A stretch of DNA of 64,000 nucleotides from Rhizobiaceae bacterium (GCA_023953905.1 JAMLJA010000007.1:1-64000), one strand, 5' to 3'; positions 11,479 to 20,325 are shown, counted from the first letter of the stretch. Numbers and translations: made by a program. Notes: generated by a model from the sequence alone, not told the origin.

Positions 11479-13029
11479 TCAGATGACAGCCTCGATCAGG
11501 AATGGTCCCTTGCGACTGCAAGCTGACCCGAGCAGGTCGGCGAAGCGTTCCGCGGTCTCCGCGCGTGCCGCTTCAACGCCCATGCCGCCGGCCAGCTTCA
11601 CCCAGTCCAGCGCGGGGTCGTCAAGATTGAGCATCCGGCTTGCGTTTTCGCCCGGTGCTCCGGCCCCGACATTCTTCAACTCGCCGAGCAGGATCTGGTA
11701 GCGCCGATTGGAGAAGACGATGGTGACGACATCAAGACGTTCGCGCGCATGAGTCCACAGCGCTTGCACAGTGTACATGCCGCTTCCGTCAGCCTGAAGC
11801 AGGATCACCTTGCGGTCGGGGCATGCGATGGCTGCGCCCGCTGCGAGCGGCAGACCGACACCGATGGCACCGCCTGTCAGTTGCAGGAAGTCGTGTGGTT
11901 CCGCGCCATGTGTGGTGCGGAAGAAATCACGTCCCGAGCTGACCGATTCATCACAGATAATCGTTCCGGCGGGCATGAGCCGCGCGACCGCCGCTGCAAC
12001 GGCATCGGGTGTGAGCTTGCCCGTCGGCATTTCCGGCTGGTGACGTGGTGCAAGCCGCGCGGGCGGTGCATCTGTCCCGACGACAGCGTCAGCCAGAGCA
12101 CGGATTGATTCTACCGGATCCTCGCCGGGAGCGAACAGGTCGAGGACGAGGCAGTCTTTCGGCAACATGCTGCCGGGTTTGCCGGGATAGGCGAAGAAAC
12201 CCACCGGCGCTTTTGCACCAACGAGAATAACCTGTTCGGTGTCGGCAAAGGTCTGCACGGCCTGGTCGATAGGATAGGGGACCCGGTCCACCGAGACCCG
12301 TCCCGCGCCGCGCTCGATGCGACCGTTCGACTGTTGTGCCATGAGCCGCGCGCCGGTGCGTGCCGCGATCCGATCAAGCAATTCGAGCTGAGCCGAGCGC
12401 AGCGCCAACCCCGTCGCAATGATGGTTGTGCGCCGACCCGAGCGAAGCGCATCTGCTGCCTCCCGGATGCGGGAAGAATCTGGCATGCCGGGTTTGGCAA
12501 GCTCGATGGGTTCCGGAAGGTTCTGGCTGGTTTCATTCCAAGCCGCATCGGCAGGCAGGATCAGCGTCGCGATCTGGCCCGGCGTGCTGCGTGCTGCGCG
12601 GATCGCTTCTTCAGTTTGTGCACCCACGGAGTCGGATGTCTCGACGCGCCCCACCCAATGGGACATCGGGCGAGCCAGAGACTCGATGTCTGAGGTCAGC
12701 GGCGCATCATGGACAAGATGATATGTCGCGTGATCCCCCACCACATTGACCATCGGGGTCCGCGCCCGACGCGCGTTGTGAATATTCGCAAGTCCGTTCG
12801 CAAGGCCCGGTCCAAGATGCAGCAAGGTCGCAGCCGGCTTGTCGGTCATGCGCGCATAGCCGTCGGCTGCGCCGGTCACCACACCTTCAAACAGGCCAAG
12901 CACACAGCGCATGCGCGACCGGCGATCAAGCGCGGCCACGAAGTGCATTTCCGAGGTTCCCGGATTGGCGAAACAGACGTCGATGTCGTTGGCGAGCAAC
13001 GTCTCGCAGAGCAGATCGGCGCCATTCAT
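11479..13029 (-). CDS. ThDP-dependent enzyme, acetolactate synthase large-subunit-like
   Basis: The 516-residue protein has the three-domain layout of the ThDP decarboxylase/ALS superfamily: N-terminal PYR domain with the cofactor-activating glutamate E48 (GLFEGVVTGAADGYARM), a central domain, and a C-terminal PP domain. The ThDP-Mg motif reads A413-D-G-S...N441 instead of the usual GDG. It lacks the length of oxalyl-CoA decarboxylase or true AHAS and has no small subunit nearby, so it is more likely a 2-oxoacid decarboxylase or a related lyase of unknown substrate. Only 16 bp separate it from the CaiB gene. The frame stays open upstream, but ATG 13029 gives the family N-terminus MNGADLLCETLLANDIDVCF. 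Confidence 0.82.
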   Translation of the reverse strand: MNGADLLCETLLANDIDVCFANPGTSEMHFVAALDRRSRMRCVLGLFEGVVTGAADGYARMTDKPAATLLHLGPGLANGLANIHNARRARTPMVNVVGDHATYHLVHDAPLTSDIESLARPMSHWVGRVETSDSVGAQTEEAIRAARSTPGQIATLILPADAAWNETSQNLPEPIELAKPGMPDSSRIREAADALRSGRRTTIIATGLALRSAQLELLDRIAARTGARLMAQQSNGRIERGAGRVSVDRVPYPIDQAVQTFADTEQVILVGAKAPVGFFAYPGKPGSMLPKDCLVLDLFAPGEDPVESIRALADAVVGTDAPPARLAPRHQPEMPTGKLTPDAVAAAVARLMPAGTIICDESVSSGRDFFRTTHGAEPHDFLQLTGGAIGVGLPLAAGAAIACPDRKVILLQADGSGMYTVQALWTHARERLDVVTIVFSNRRYQILLGELKNVGAGAPGENASRMLNLDDPALDWVKLAGGMGVEAARAETAERFADLLGSACSRKGPFLIEAVI

Positions 13030-13045
13030 CGCAACAGTATCTCCA

Positions 13046-14257
13046 TCATTTCCGAGACGATGCGGCTGCGTCCGCCAACTCGCTGTCGTCGAAGCCTGGC
13101 AGCACGGTCTTGTACCGGTCGCTGTCGAGCGAATTCTCATCGAGGATTTCCGCCGTATGTTCGGCGAAGTGCGGGGGCGCCAGCCTGTAGCTTGCCGGCG
13201 TACGCGACATCTTGATCGGGCTGCCCGTGCCGCGATATTCGCCAATATCGACGACCATCTCACGATGCGAGGTGTGCGGGTCGGCGATGACCTGATCGAT
13301 CGTGCGGACCGCTCCGCACGGTACGCCCGCCTTGATCAGTTGATCCGCGAGGGATGTGCAGTCAAACGCCGCAAGCGCCTTTTCGAGCTCGACCTTCAGT
13401 GCGTCGCGATTGGCGTTGCGCTCGCCATTGATCGCGAACCGCGCATCGTCAGGCAGGTCGGGGCGGCCGATCGTCTTGCAGAGCACCTGAAACTGCCGGT
13501 TGTTGCCGACCGCCAGGAAGATCGGCTCCGTGCCGGTTTCGAAAGTATCGTAGGGACAGATGTTTGGATGGGCGTTGCCGGAGGGACCCGCGACCTTGCC
13601 GGAGAGATAGTAGTTCGGAAGATGCGGATGCAGAAGCGAAACCCCGCAGTCATAGAGCGTGGTCTCCACAAACTGCCCCTTGCCGCTCACGGAGCGTTCG
13701 TTGAGAGCCATGAGGATGCCGATCACTGCGTTGAGGCCGGTCACCATGTCGACGACCGGCAGCCCGACACGCAAGGGCTTTCCGCCAAGCTCGCCATTGA
13801 CGCTCATGATGCCGGTCGACGCCTGTATCGCGGCGTCGTAGCCGGGCAGTCCGCCCAGCGGGCCGTCCGCACCAAACCCCGAGACACGGCAATGAACCAG
13901 ACGCGGAAACCGCCGTTCCAGCTCTTCGCGCGTCAAACCCCAGCGCTCGAGCGTGCCGGTCTTGAAGTTCTCGATAAAAACGTCGGCCGTTTCCAGCAGA
14001 GCCAGCAAGAGCTCCTGGCCGGCAGGTTGCGACATGTCGAGAGCCATGCCGCGCTTGTTGCGGTTCAGGCCGAGAAAATAGCTTGCCGTGCCATCGAGGA
14101 AAGGAGGCCCCCAACCGCGTGTCTCGTCGCCCGCCGGCGGCTCGACCTTGATCACATCCGCGCCATGGTCGGCCAGCACCTGGCCGGCGTAGGGACCGCC
14201 GAGCACGCGGCTGGCGTCGATCACCTTGATGTTCGCCAGCGAGCCCTTGGTCAGCAT
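13046..14257 (-). CDS. CaiB/BaiF family (class III) CoA-transferase
   Basis: Class III CoA-transferases move CoA between organic acids via an aspartyl-CoA intermediate. The family signs are VLGGPYAGQVLADHGADVIKVEPP near the start, ADVFIENFKTGTLERWGL and the presumed catalytic aspartate in LPVVDMVTG (residue 170 from this start). I chose ATG 14257, with GGAAGGA seven bases before it, giving 403 residues; an alternative ATG at 14281 overlaps the previous stop and adds eight residues. A CaiB enzyme beside class I CoA-transferase subunits and a ThDP enzyme suggests acyl-CoA thioesters formed from an imported acid. The combination resembles frc/oxc for oxalate, but the partner is not a clear oxalyl-CoA decarboxylase. 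Confidence 0.88.
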   Translation of the reverse strand: MLTKGSLANIKVIDASRVLGGPYAGQVLADHGADVIKVEPPAGDETRGWGPPFLDGTASYFLGLNRNKRGMALDMSQPAGQELLLALLETADVFIENFKTGTLERWGLTREELERRFPRLVHCRVSGFGADGPLGGLPGYDAAIQASTGIMSVNGELGGKPLRVGLPVVDMVTGLNAVIGILMALNERSVSGKGQFVETTLYDCGVSLLHPHLPNYYLSGKVAGPSGNAHPNICPYDTFETGTEPIFLAVGNNRQFQVLCKTIGRPDLPDDARFAINGERNANRDALKVELEKALAAFDCTSLADQLIKAGVPCGAVRTIDQVIADPHTSHREMVVDIGEYRGTGSPIKMSRTPASYRLAPPHFAEHTAEILDENSLDSDRYKTVLPGFDDSELADAAASSRK

Positions 14258-14277
14258 CTTCGTTCCTTCCAGATCTT

Positions 14278-15054
14278 TCATGAGACGACTTCACATGCCT
14301 TGAGAGCAAGCTCGTGATCTTTTCGCATCTGCTCCGCGAAGGCTGGATAGGTCTCCGTCAGTTCGTCCAGAACATCACCGCGCAGCAAACGGAGGGTCTC
14401 AGCATCCGGCAGTGCGGTCTGCTGCGGGTTTTCTTCGTGGGCAAACTCGAAGCCCGTCGACTGGCGAATGTCATCCAGATCATGGCCTGGATGGACGCTT
14501 TCCAGCCTGAAGCCCGGCACTTCCTTGTCGAATGCAAACAGTCCCTTACCCGTCAGCAGGGCATAAGGACCGCCCTGTCTGAAGACGCCGTCGGCGCTGA
14601 CACCGGGTGCGCTGATGAAATCCACCTTGTCGACAAAGACGCGGGGCGTGTGTTCTTCCCGAAACAGGATGACGCGCGGCACGACGAAATAGAGATAAGC
14701 CGACCCAAAGGAACCTGGCCAACGGACTGTCGAGCCAGGATAGTCTCCCGCGCCAACGAGATTGACGTTACCCTGGCCGTCGATCTGGCCTCCGCCCAGG
14801 AAGAATGCGTCGATGCGCCCCTGACCCGCGCAGTCGAAGAGTTCGGCCGAGCCATTGGTGAAGAAATTGTGCTCGACCGATCCGAGGATCGAGATGCGCG
14901 GTAGGGGCGCGCCTGCCTTCTTCTTCAATGCGCGCAGCAGCATGGCACCGGCCGCGGGGATTGGCGAGGACGCGCCGACAGCGACATGCCTGACGCCGTC
15001 AAGCAGGCGCGCAATCGCACAGATCAGTACCTCGCGGGGCAGAACGGCGCTCAT
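14278..15054 (-). CDS. Class I CoA-transferase, beta subunit-like (GctB/IpdB family)
   Basis: This is a 258-residue homologue of glutaconate CoA-transferase subunit B. The family parts GGGQIDGQGNVNLVG near residue 87 and RWPGSFGSAY near 111 are intact. At the place where GctB has its catalytic glutamate (VESG or SENG motif) this protein reads ISILGSVEHN, residues 54-63, so the nucleophile is either shifted (E61) or missing. Proteins of this fold without the glutamate, such as IpdB, are not transferases but ring-opening hydrolases. It overlaps the alpha-subunit gene and, depending on the start used there, the CaiB gene. Substrate unknown. Confidence 0.82.
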   Translation of the reverse strand: MSAVLPREVLICAIARLLDGVRHVAVGASSPIPAAGAMLLRALKKKAGAPLPRISILGSVEHNFFTNGSAELFDCAGQGRIDAFFLGGGQIDGQGNVNLVGAGDYPGSTVRWPGSFGSAYLYFVVPRVILFREEHTPRVFVDKVDFISAPGVSADGVFRQGGPYALLTGKGLFAFDKEVPGFRLESVHPGHDLDDIRQSTGFEFAHEENPQQTALPDAETLRLLRGDVLDELTETYPAFAEQMRKDHELALKACEVVS

Positions 15055-15875
15055 ATGGCTGGCTCCATGAGCCCCGTTTGCATGTAGCCTTCAAAGCCTT
15101 CGGCGGTGCGTGCCGCGCGCGCATAGCGCAGGATTTCGGCGGTATCCGTCGGGTACTCGCCCCACAGGCCGTAGGGCCAGGCACCCTTTGGCGCTTCTGC
15201 GATCGATGTCACGTAAATCGCGGGCAGCGTGCCTGCCGCCGTTGTTTCCGAGAGCAGCAGGCTCTCCTCGACGATCCGTTCGACGGTGACGAGGGTGTTG
15301 GTAGACGCATAGGCCATCGCCGCGAGTTCGCGTCGGCGACCGATCCAGACATTGCCGAAGCGGTCTGCGACCGGTGCGTGAAAGATGGCGATGTCCGGCT
15401 TGATCGCGGGAATGAGCACGATGGGATCGGGATCGTCGGCAAACGGATTGTCGATGACCCGCCAGTCGGTCCGGTAGCGAAGGACGTCGGTGCCGATCAG
15501 GCCGCGCATCGGCAGAAACGGACTTCCCTTCTGTGCCGCCATGAGGCCCGCGTGGATGGCAGGACAGGTCGCGTCCATGACCCGGATGGAGCCCTTCTTG
15601 ACTGCATCGTTGAAGCGAGGCGCGCCGCCTGCTTCGCCGAGCGAGACGGCACTTGTCTCGACCGTGCGGACCAGCCCAGCGCCGATCAGCTGGTCAACCT
15701 GCAGGCCGCCGGTTGGAACGCAGATGAGGTGAAGATCGCCCGCGCCATGCTCGATGATCGGACCGGTCATGGCCATCGACACGCCGGCATAGTCGACCGG
15801 CAGGGCAATGCTCATGCCGCGCTCGATCTGCTTCGCCATGTCGCGAAGGGTCGTCACCACCTGCTGTCCTCCCAA
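15051..15875 (-). CDS. Class I CoA-transferase, alpha subunit-like (GctA/IpdA family)
   Basis: This is a 274-residue homologue of glutaconate CoA-transferase subunit A. It is the first gene of the five-gene operon, with a 4-bp overlap to the beta subunit. Typical parts are the N-terminal TTLRDMAKQIERGMSIALP, the GTDVLRY stretch and PDIAIFHAPVADRFGNVWIG, which corresponds to the conserved HAxxAD..GN motif. The longer start (15875) is preferred because the residues before the internal methionine match the family's leading helix. The promoter region upstream carries one of the 17-bp inverted repeats and is shared with the divergent ABC transporter operon. Confidence 0.83.
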   Translation of the reverse strand: MGGQQVVTTLRDMAKQIERGMSIALPVDYAGVSMAMTGPIIEHGAGDLHLICVPTGGLQVDQLIGAGLVRTVETSAVSLGEAGGAPRFNDAVKKGSIRVMDATCPAIHAGLMAAQKGSPFLPMRGLIGTDVLRYRTDWRVIDNPFADDPDPIVLIPAIKPDIAIFHAPVADRFGNVWIGRRRELAAMAYASTNTLVTVERIVEESLLLSETTAAGTLPAIYVTSIAEAPKGAWPYGLWGEYPTDTAEILRYARAARTAEGFEGYMQTGLMEPAI

Positions 15876-15923
15876 ATTCGAACTGCCCGGAAACGAAGAT
15901 CCAACCGAAGCGATAGATCAAAT

Positions 15924-15940
15924 GTTCCACAAGGTAGAAC
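15924..15940. promoter_or_regulatory. 17-bp IclR-type operator candidate (GTTC version)
   Basis: GTTCCACAAGGTAGAAC is an inverted repeat with 6-bp arms and a 5-bp spacer. It lies between a minus-strand TTGACA (15984-15979) and the start of the CoA-transferase operon. It matches the site at 16100 in the same divergent promoter region and, with one symmetric change, three sites further on. It is a good candidate for binding by the IclR protein encoded at 20326. Confidence 0.6.
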
Positions 15941-16056
15941 GCTATTCTGAATTTAGACTAGCCTCGCGCCTCGCTATCTGTCAATCGGGTTGTGCCGACG
16001 CCGAAACAGGATTCGATCCCTCGTTCCCCTCGGTTGGGAGGTGCTGCACGAACCGC

Positions 16057-16088
16057 TTGACAAGCGCGAAATGGCAGCAAATTATAAA
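16057..16088 (+). promoter_or_regulatory. Putative promoter of the spermidine-type importer operon
   Basis: TTGACA at 16057-16062 is followed by an AT-rich stretch that contains TATAAA at 16083-16088. The spacing to TATAAA is 20 bp, longer than ideal; AATTAT at 16080 would give 17 bp. The 17-bp inverted repeat at 16100 lies just downstream, where a repressor would block initiation. Confidence 0.45.
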
Positions 16089-16099
16089 AACAGAATGAT

Positions 16100-16116
16100 G
16101 TTCTATATAGTGGAAC
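16100..16116. promoter_or_regulatory. 17-bp IclR-type operator candidate (GTTC version)
   Basis: GTTCTATATAGTGGAAC is extended by flanking AT on both sides to a 21-bp near-palindrome (16098-16118). It sits between the putative -10 region and the ribosome site of the ATPase gene at 16136. Arm sequence and 6-5-6 geometry match the site at 15924, so both divergent operons are probably under one regulator. Confidence 0.65.
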
Positions 16117-16135
16117 ATCGGGAGGAGACTTTGAG

Positions 16136-17287
16136 ATGGCCGACAAGCTGGCCTGGCGTGCGGAGCGCCAGAACGCGGCGGACGCCCAGTCCGGTGCAGG
16201 TGACACAACTCGGCGAGGCGTGATCGGATCGGGTATCGCGATACGTGACGTCGTCAAGGCCTATGGGATTTTCCGTGCCGCCGATGAGGTCAGCCTCGAT
16301 ATCGAACCGGGCGAGTTCATCACGCTGCTCGGTCCCTCTGGCAGCGGCAAGACGACACTTCTCAATCTCATCGCAGGGTTCCAGCGCCTCGATGAAGGCG
16401 AGATCCTTGTGGACGGCAAGCCGGTTCATGACGTGCCGACCCACAAGCGCGGCTTCGGTATGGTGTTCCAGAGCTATGCCCTCTTTCCGAACATGACGGT
16501 GGCGCAGAACGTCGCGTTTCCGCTGCGCATGGCGGGCATCGATCGCGCGACAGCCGACAGGCGTGTTGCGGAAACGCTCGAAATGATGCGGCTGTCCGAA
16601 CACGCGGGAAAGATGCCCTCTCAAATGTCTGGCGGGCAGCAGCAGCGCGTCGCGATCGCGCGCTCCATTGTGCTGCGGCCGAAGGTGGTGCTGATGGACG
16701 AGCCGCTGAGCGCGCTGGACCGGCGCCTGCGGGAATCCATCCAGATCGAAATCCGCCAGCTTCATCAGACACTTGGCAGCACGATCCTGTTCGTCACCCA
16801 CGATCAGGGCGAAGCTCTGACGATGAGCGACCGGATCGCGGTGATGGACGCCGGCAAGATAATCCAGATCGGTACCCCGACCGAGATCTATCGCCACCCA
16901 AAGGATCGATTCGTTGCCTCCTTTGTGGGCGAGAGCAATCTGATAGAGGCGGAGGTGGTTCAGAAGCGGGGCAATACGATGACGCTGAAGAACCGTGCCG
17001 GCTACGTGTTCAGCGCCGAAAGCCGCGATGCGATCGACGTTGGCCGCGCAACCGTCCTCGTGCGTCCGGAGCGAATTGCAATCTCGGCCACCCCGGTGCC
17101 GAACTCCATCCCGGCCACTGTCACTTCAGCACTGTTTCTCGGCGAGATCGTGCGGATCGAGGCCGAGCTGGAGGGAGGCGAAACCCTGTTGATCCGCTGC
17201 ACGGACATGGCAGGGCGCCCACTGCCAGCGGTTGGCGACAGTCTCCACGTCAGCTGGAATGCTGAAGACTGCTGGGTCCTGTCATGA
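16136..17287 (+). CDS. ABC importer ATPase, spermidine/putrescine type (PotA-like)
   Basis: This is a 383-residue ATPase that powers the adjoining importer. Walker A is GPSGSGKT at 66-73, the signature MSGGQQQR is near 164, Walker B is VVLMDEP, and the switch histidine is in FVTHDQ. The C-terminal third is a TOBE-type regulatory domain, as in PotA/FbpC. About 30 extra residues precede the first strand. GGGAGGAGA precedes the ATG. It overlaps the permease gene by four bases. The operon shares its control region with the divergent CoA-transferase operon, which suggests that the imported compound is the substrate of those enzymes. Confidence 0.93.
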   Translation: MADKLAWRAERQNAADAQSGAGDTTRRGVIGSGIAIRDVVKAYGIFRAADEVSLDIEPGEFITLLGPSGSGKTTLLNLIAGFQRLDEGEILVDGKPVHDVPTHKRGFGMVFQSYALFPNMTVAQNVAFPLRMAGIDRATADRRVAETLEMMRLSEHAGKMPSQMSGGQQQRVAIARSIVLRPKVVLMDEPLSALDRRLRESIQIEIRQLHQTLGSTILFVTHDQGEALTMSDRIAVMDAGKIIQIGTPTEIYRHPKDRFVASFVGESNLIEAEVVQKRGNTMTLKNRAGYVFSAESRDAIDVGRATVLVRPERIAISATPVPNSIPATVTSALFLGEIVRIEAELEGGETLLIRCTDMAGRPLPAVGDSLHVSWNAEDCWVLS

Positions 17288-19080
17288 CAACGGCGACGTT
17301 TGGCGCGCCGACCTCACGGCCAACGGCAGTTCCACTTTCTGAGCGTGTCAAGAACCCCGCGCTCCTGCTGCTTCCGGCGGCCTGTTTCCTCGCCTTCATC
17401 TATCTGCTGCCGTTGATCGATCTCGGTCGTATCAGTGTCAGCGGACCGACATGGTCGGTCTATTTCGAACGCGTCTTTTCGGTTCCGCTCTATTGGGAAT
17501 CGCTGGTGCGCACGATGCAGATCTCGTTCACCGTGGCGTGCTTCTGCCTGCTGTTCGGATATCCCACAGCGCTTCTGATCCACAGGAGCCGCGGGGTCGT
17601 GCAGGTGCTGATCGCGACCGCGATCGTACTGCCCTATTTCATTGCAATCCTGATCCGGACCTATGCCTGGATGGTGCTTCTGGGACGCAACGGTCCCGTC
17701 AACAAGCTTCTGACCGCAATCGGCGTCTTTGCCGAGCCGGCGCAACTTCTGTTCAATCGGGGCAGCGTGTTGCTCGGCATGACAGCGGTCCTGATGCCCC
17801 TCATGGTGCTGAGCATCTACTCCAGCGTGGCGCGGCTGGACAAAAGCCTGACGCGGGCCGCGCTGGCCGCTGGGGCCGGACCGATCGCGGTCTTCTGGCG
17901 GGTGCTGTTTCCGTTGACCTTGCCGGGAGTCGGCGCAGGTTTCCTTCTGGTTTTCGTCACCGCGCTTGGCTTCTTCATCACGCCGACCTTGCTGGGTGGT
18001 CCGAAGGATCAGATGTTTGCAATGCACATCACGCAGCAGGCGGATTTCGCGACATCGGAAGGGTTCCTGCAATCGCTCGCTGTCGTGCTGCTCGTCATCA
18101 CCCTTGTCGTGGTGGGTGTCGCGGGCCGTTTCCTGGGCTTTGAGTTCATCTGGGGCGGCGGCAAACTGTCCGACTCGCCGGCAAAGCCGTCTGGGGACAA
18201 GGCAGAACGCTCTTCAAGGTCGCAACGGTCGATTGGCAGCACATTTGCCGATCTTGTCGGTTGGCCGCTTCTTCGCCTGCTCGGAAAACTGCCGAAAAGT
18301 GCGGGAACATGGACGGTTCGCCTGGTGGGAGGATTCGTTGTCGCGGGCCTGGTGCTGCCAATCGTCGTCGTGATGATCATTTCTTTCAGCAGCGCGACAT
18401 ACCTGACGTTTCCGCCGCCCTCCTTTTCGTTGCGCTGGTACGAGAAGTTCTTCTCCGACTCCAACTGGATGTCGGCATTCTGGAGTTCACTCATCATCGC
18501 CACGATGTCGGCCAGCATTGCGGTGACGCTCGGCGCCTCGGCAGCGATGGGAATCGTTCGCAGCCGCATCAAGGGCAAGTCGGCGATCATGCTGTTGCTG
18601 GTCAGCCCGGTGATCGTGCCGCCGGTGGTCCTCGGTTTGTCGCTCTACACGCTGTTCCTGCGGTTCGATCTTGTTGGGTCAATGTGGGGTATCGCAGCTG
18701 CGCACGCGATTGGCGGACTTCCTCTGGTGGTCGTCATCATCGCGGCCTCGCTCCAGGCTGTCGATCCAAGGCTTGAGCAGGCTGCGTCGGTCCATGGTGC
18801 GTCGCCGCTTACCGTGTTCCGAACCGTCACGCTTCCGGCGATTGCGCCGGGTCTGGCGGCGGCGACCTTCTTTGCCTTTCTGCATTCATTCGACGAACTG
18901 GTCCTGTCGCTGTTTTTGTCCAGCGCGCATCTGAGGACCCTGCCGCTCATGCTTTGGGCGGACATCAACTATCAGCTCAATCCAGTGCTTGCAGTCGTCT
19001 CGACCCTCGAGGTGCTGCTTGTTGTGGGAGGAATAGCTCTCGCGCGGCCGGTTCTCACCCGGTCACGGGGAGTTGCGTGA
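17284..19080 (+). CDS. ABC importer permease, two permease halves fused
   Basis: This 598-residue protein contains two complete permease units that are usually separate (PotB and PotC types). The first half ends near residue 290; a hydrophilic linker rich in Ser and Lys spans about 298-325; the second half follows. Each half has an EAA-type loop for ATPase contact (AALAAGAGPIAVFWRVLFPLTLPG near 198; QAASVHGASPLTVFRTVTLPAIAPG near 500). About 12 membrane segments are expected. Both neighbours belong to the same importer. Confidence 0.92.
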   Translation: MTTATFGAPTSRPTAVPLSERVKNPALLLLPAACFLAFIYLLPLIDLGRISVSGPTWSVYFERVFSVPLYWESLVRTMQISFTVACFCLLFGYPTALLIHRSRGVVQVLIATAIVLPYFIAILIRTYAWMVLLGRNGPVNKLLTAIGVFAEPAQLLFNRGSVLLGMTAVLMPLMVLSIYSSVARLDKSLTRAALAAGAGPIAVFWRVLFPLTLPGVGAGFLLVFVTALGFFITPTLLGGPKDQMFAMHITQQADFATSEGFLQSLAVVLLVITLVVVGVAGRFLGFEFIWGGGKLSDSPAKPSGDKAERSSRSQRSIGSTFADLVGWPLLRLLGKLPKSAGTWTVRLVGGFVVAGLVLPIVVVMIISFSSATYLTFPPPSFSLRWYEKFFSDSNWMSAFWSSLIIATMSASIAVTLGASAAMGIVRSRIKGKSAIMLLLVSPVIVPPVVLGLSLYTLFLRFDLVGSMWGIAAAHAIGGLPLVVVIIAASLQAVDPRLEQAASVHGASPLTVFRTVTLPAIAPGLAAATFFAFLHSFDELVLSLFLSSAHLRTLPLMLWADINYQLNPVLAVVSTLEVLLVVGGIALARPVLTRSRGVA

Positions 19081-19111
19081 AACTGCAAAGTCAAATTGGA
19101 GGAGAATTGAA

Positions 19112-20200
19112 ATGAGACAGACCATACGCAGACTGTCCGTGGCGCTGCTTGCAGCGACCATGGGCGCAACGATCGCCACTGGAGCGGCCAACGCGCAAAG
19201 CACCGAAGTCATCATGCAGGACCCAGGTGGCGGCTATGGCGAGGCGCTCCGCAAGGTCATGTATGACCCGTTCGAGAAAGAGACCGGGATCAAGGTCATC
19301 ACCGTGCAGGAGGCCCGCAGCGGTCCGCGCATCAAGGCGCAGGCAGAGGCCGGAAAGGCCGAATGGGACCTGACATTCATTTTCGATCAGGAAACCAAGC
19401 TGCTGGGCGATTGTTGCCTTGAGGACATCGATTATTCGATGCTGTCCGAGCCGGCCCAGAAGACCCTTGCGGCAATGCCGGATAATCTGAAGCGCAAGAA
19501 GGGTGTGGCGTTGCAGGTCATCGGCCTCTCGATCGTCTACAACACCGACAAGTTCTCCGGAGAGAACGCCCCGAAGAACTGGGCCGACTTCTGGGATGTC
19601 GAGAAGTTCCCGGGCCGTCGCTGCATGCCCGCCTGGCCCCGCTTCGTTTTCGAGGCTGCATTGATGGCCGACGGCGTCGAAAAGGATAAACTCTATCCGC
19701 TCGACATGGAACGCGCGCTCAAGAAGATCGAAGAGATCAAGCCGCACATCGCGAAATGGTGGACAACTTCCGCTCAGCCACCACAACTGCTCCTCGATGG
19801 CGAGGCCGACATGTGCATGGCCTATACCGGCTCCATGAGCAAGCTCGCCCTTGAGGGCGCGCCGGTTGAACTCGAATGGAACCAGGGATTTGTCTATTAC
19901 GACTTCTTCTCGATCCCCAAGGGTGCTCCTAACAGGGAGAACGCACACAAACTGCTGTCGTGGCGTCTCGACCCGCAGCGGGCGGCCGAACTGACGTCCA
20001 ACTTCCCGGTGGCCTTGCCTTCACCGGTGGTGTTCGAAGCAGCCGATCCGGCAATCAGCATCTACTGGGCCAACAATCCGAAGAACGTCTCGCGGGCGAT
20101 CGAATGGAGCCCGGACTATTGGGGTGCGCCATCGCCTGCCGGCAACTCGACCAATGAAGAGTACGGTCAGGAAAAGCTCAACGCCCTGCTTGCGCAGTAA
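19112..20200 (+). CDS. ABC importer periplasmic substrate-binding protein (PotD-like)
   Basis: This is a 362-residue exported protein. The start at 19112 has GGAGGAGA before it and gives a clear signal peptide (MRQTIRRLSVALLAATMGATI..., cleavage after ANA). The mature protein is of the bacterial extracellular solute-binding family with spermidine/putrescine-type features: SIVYNTDKF, APKNWADFWDVEKFPGRR, and the late WSPDYWGAPSPAG. The ligand need not be a polyamine; this family covers opines, phosphonates and other small polar compounds. It completes the importer of 16.1-20.2 kb. Confidence 0.88.
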   Translation: MRQTIRRLSVALLAATMGATIATGAANAQSTEVIMQDPGGGYGEALRKVMYDPFEKETGIKVITVQEARSGPRIKAQAEAGKAEWDLTFIFDQETKLLGDCCLEDIDYSMLSEPAQKTLAAMPDNLKRKKGVALQVIGLSIVYNTDKFSGENAPKNWADFWDVEKFPGRRCMPAWPRFVFEAALMADGVEKDKLYPLDMERALKKIEEIKPHIAKWWTTSAQPPQLLLDGEADMCMAYTGSMSKLALEGAPVELEWNQGFVYYDFFSIPKGAPNRENAHKLLSWRLDPQRAAELTSNFPVALPSPVVFEAADPAISIYWANNPKNVSRAIEWSPDYWGAPSPAGNSTNEEYGQEKLNALLAQ

Positions 20201-20225
20201 CGTCTCCCAAGACGTATCTGGCGGT

Positions 20226-20247
20226 CGCGATCCTGTCCGGGATCGCG
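20226..20247 (+). terminator. Hairpin downstream of the PotD-like gene
   Basis: CGCGATCC (20226-20233) and GGATCGCG (20240-20247) pair around a 6-base loop, 26 bp after the stop codon. There is no U-run, so it may stabilise the upstream mRNA end or act as a weak terminator before the IclR gene. Confidence 0.4.
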
Positions 20248-20325
20248 GCTGCTGGAGCGTGCGGACTTTGGCGGCGTGGCTCGGCATGCTACAGCCGGAC
20301 TGAAAGGACATCGAAGCGGTCACAC

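Noticed and set aside
12911..14317. 468-codon plus-strand frame opposite the CaiB and ThDP genes
   Set aside because: Antisense to two recognisable enzymes and without motifs or a suitable ribosome site.
15876..16135. Small genes in the divergent CoA-transferase/importer gap
   Set aside because: Short frames there lack ribosome sites and overlap the promoter and operator elements, which explain the region better.
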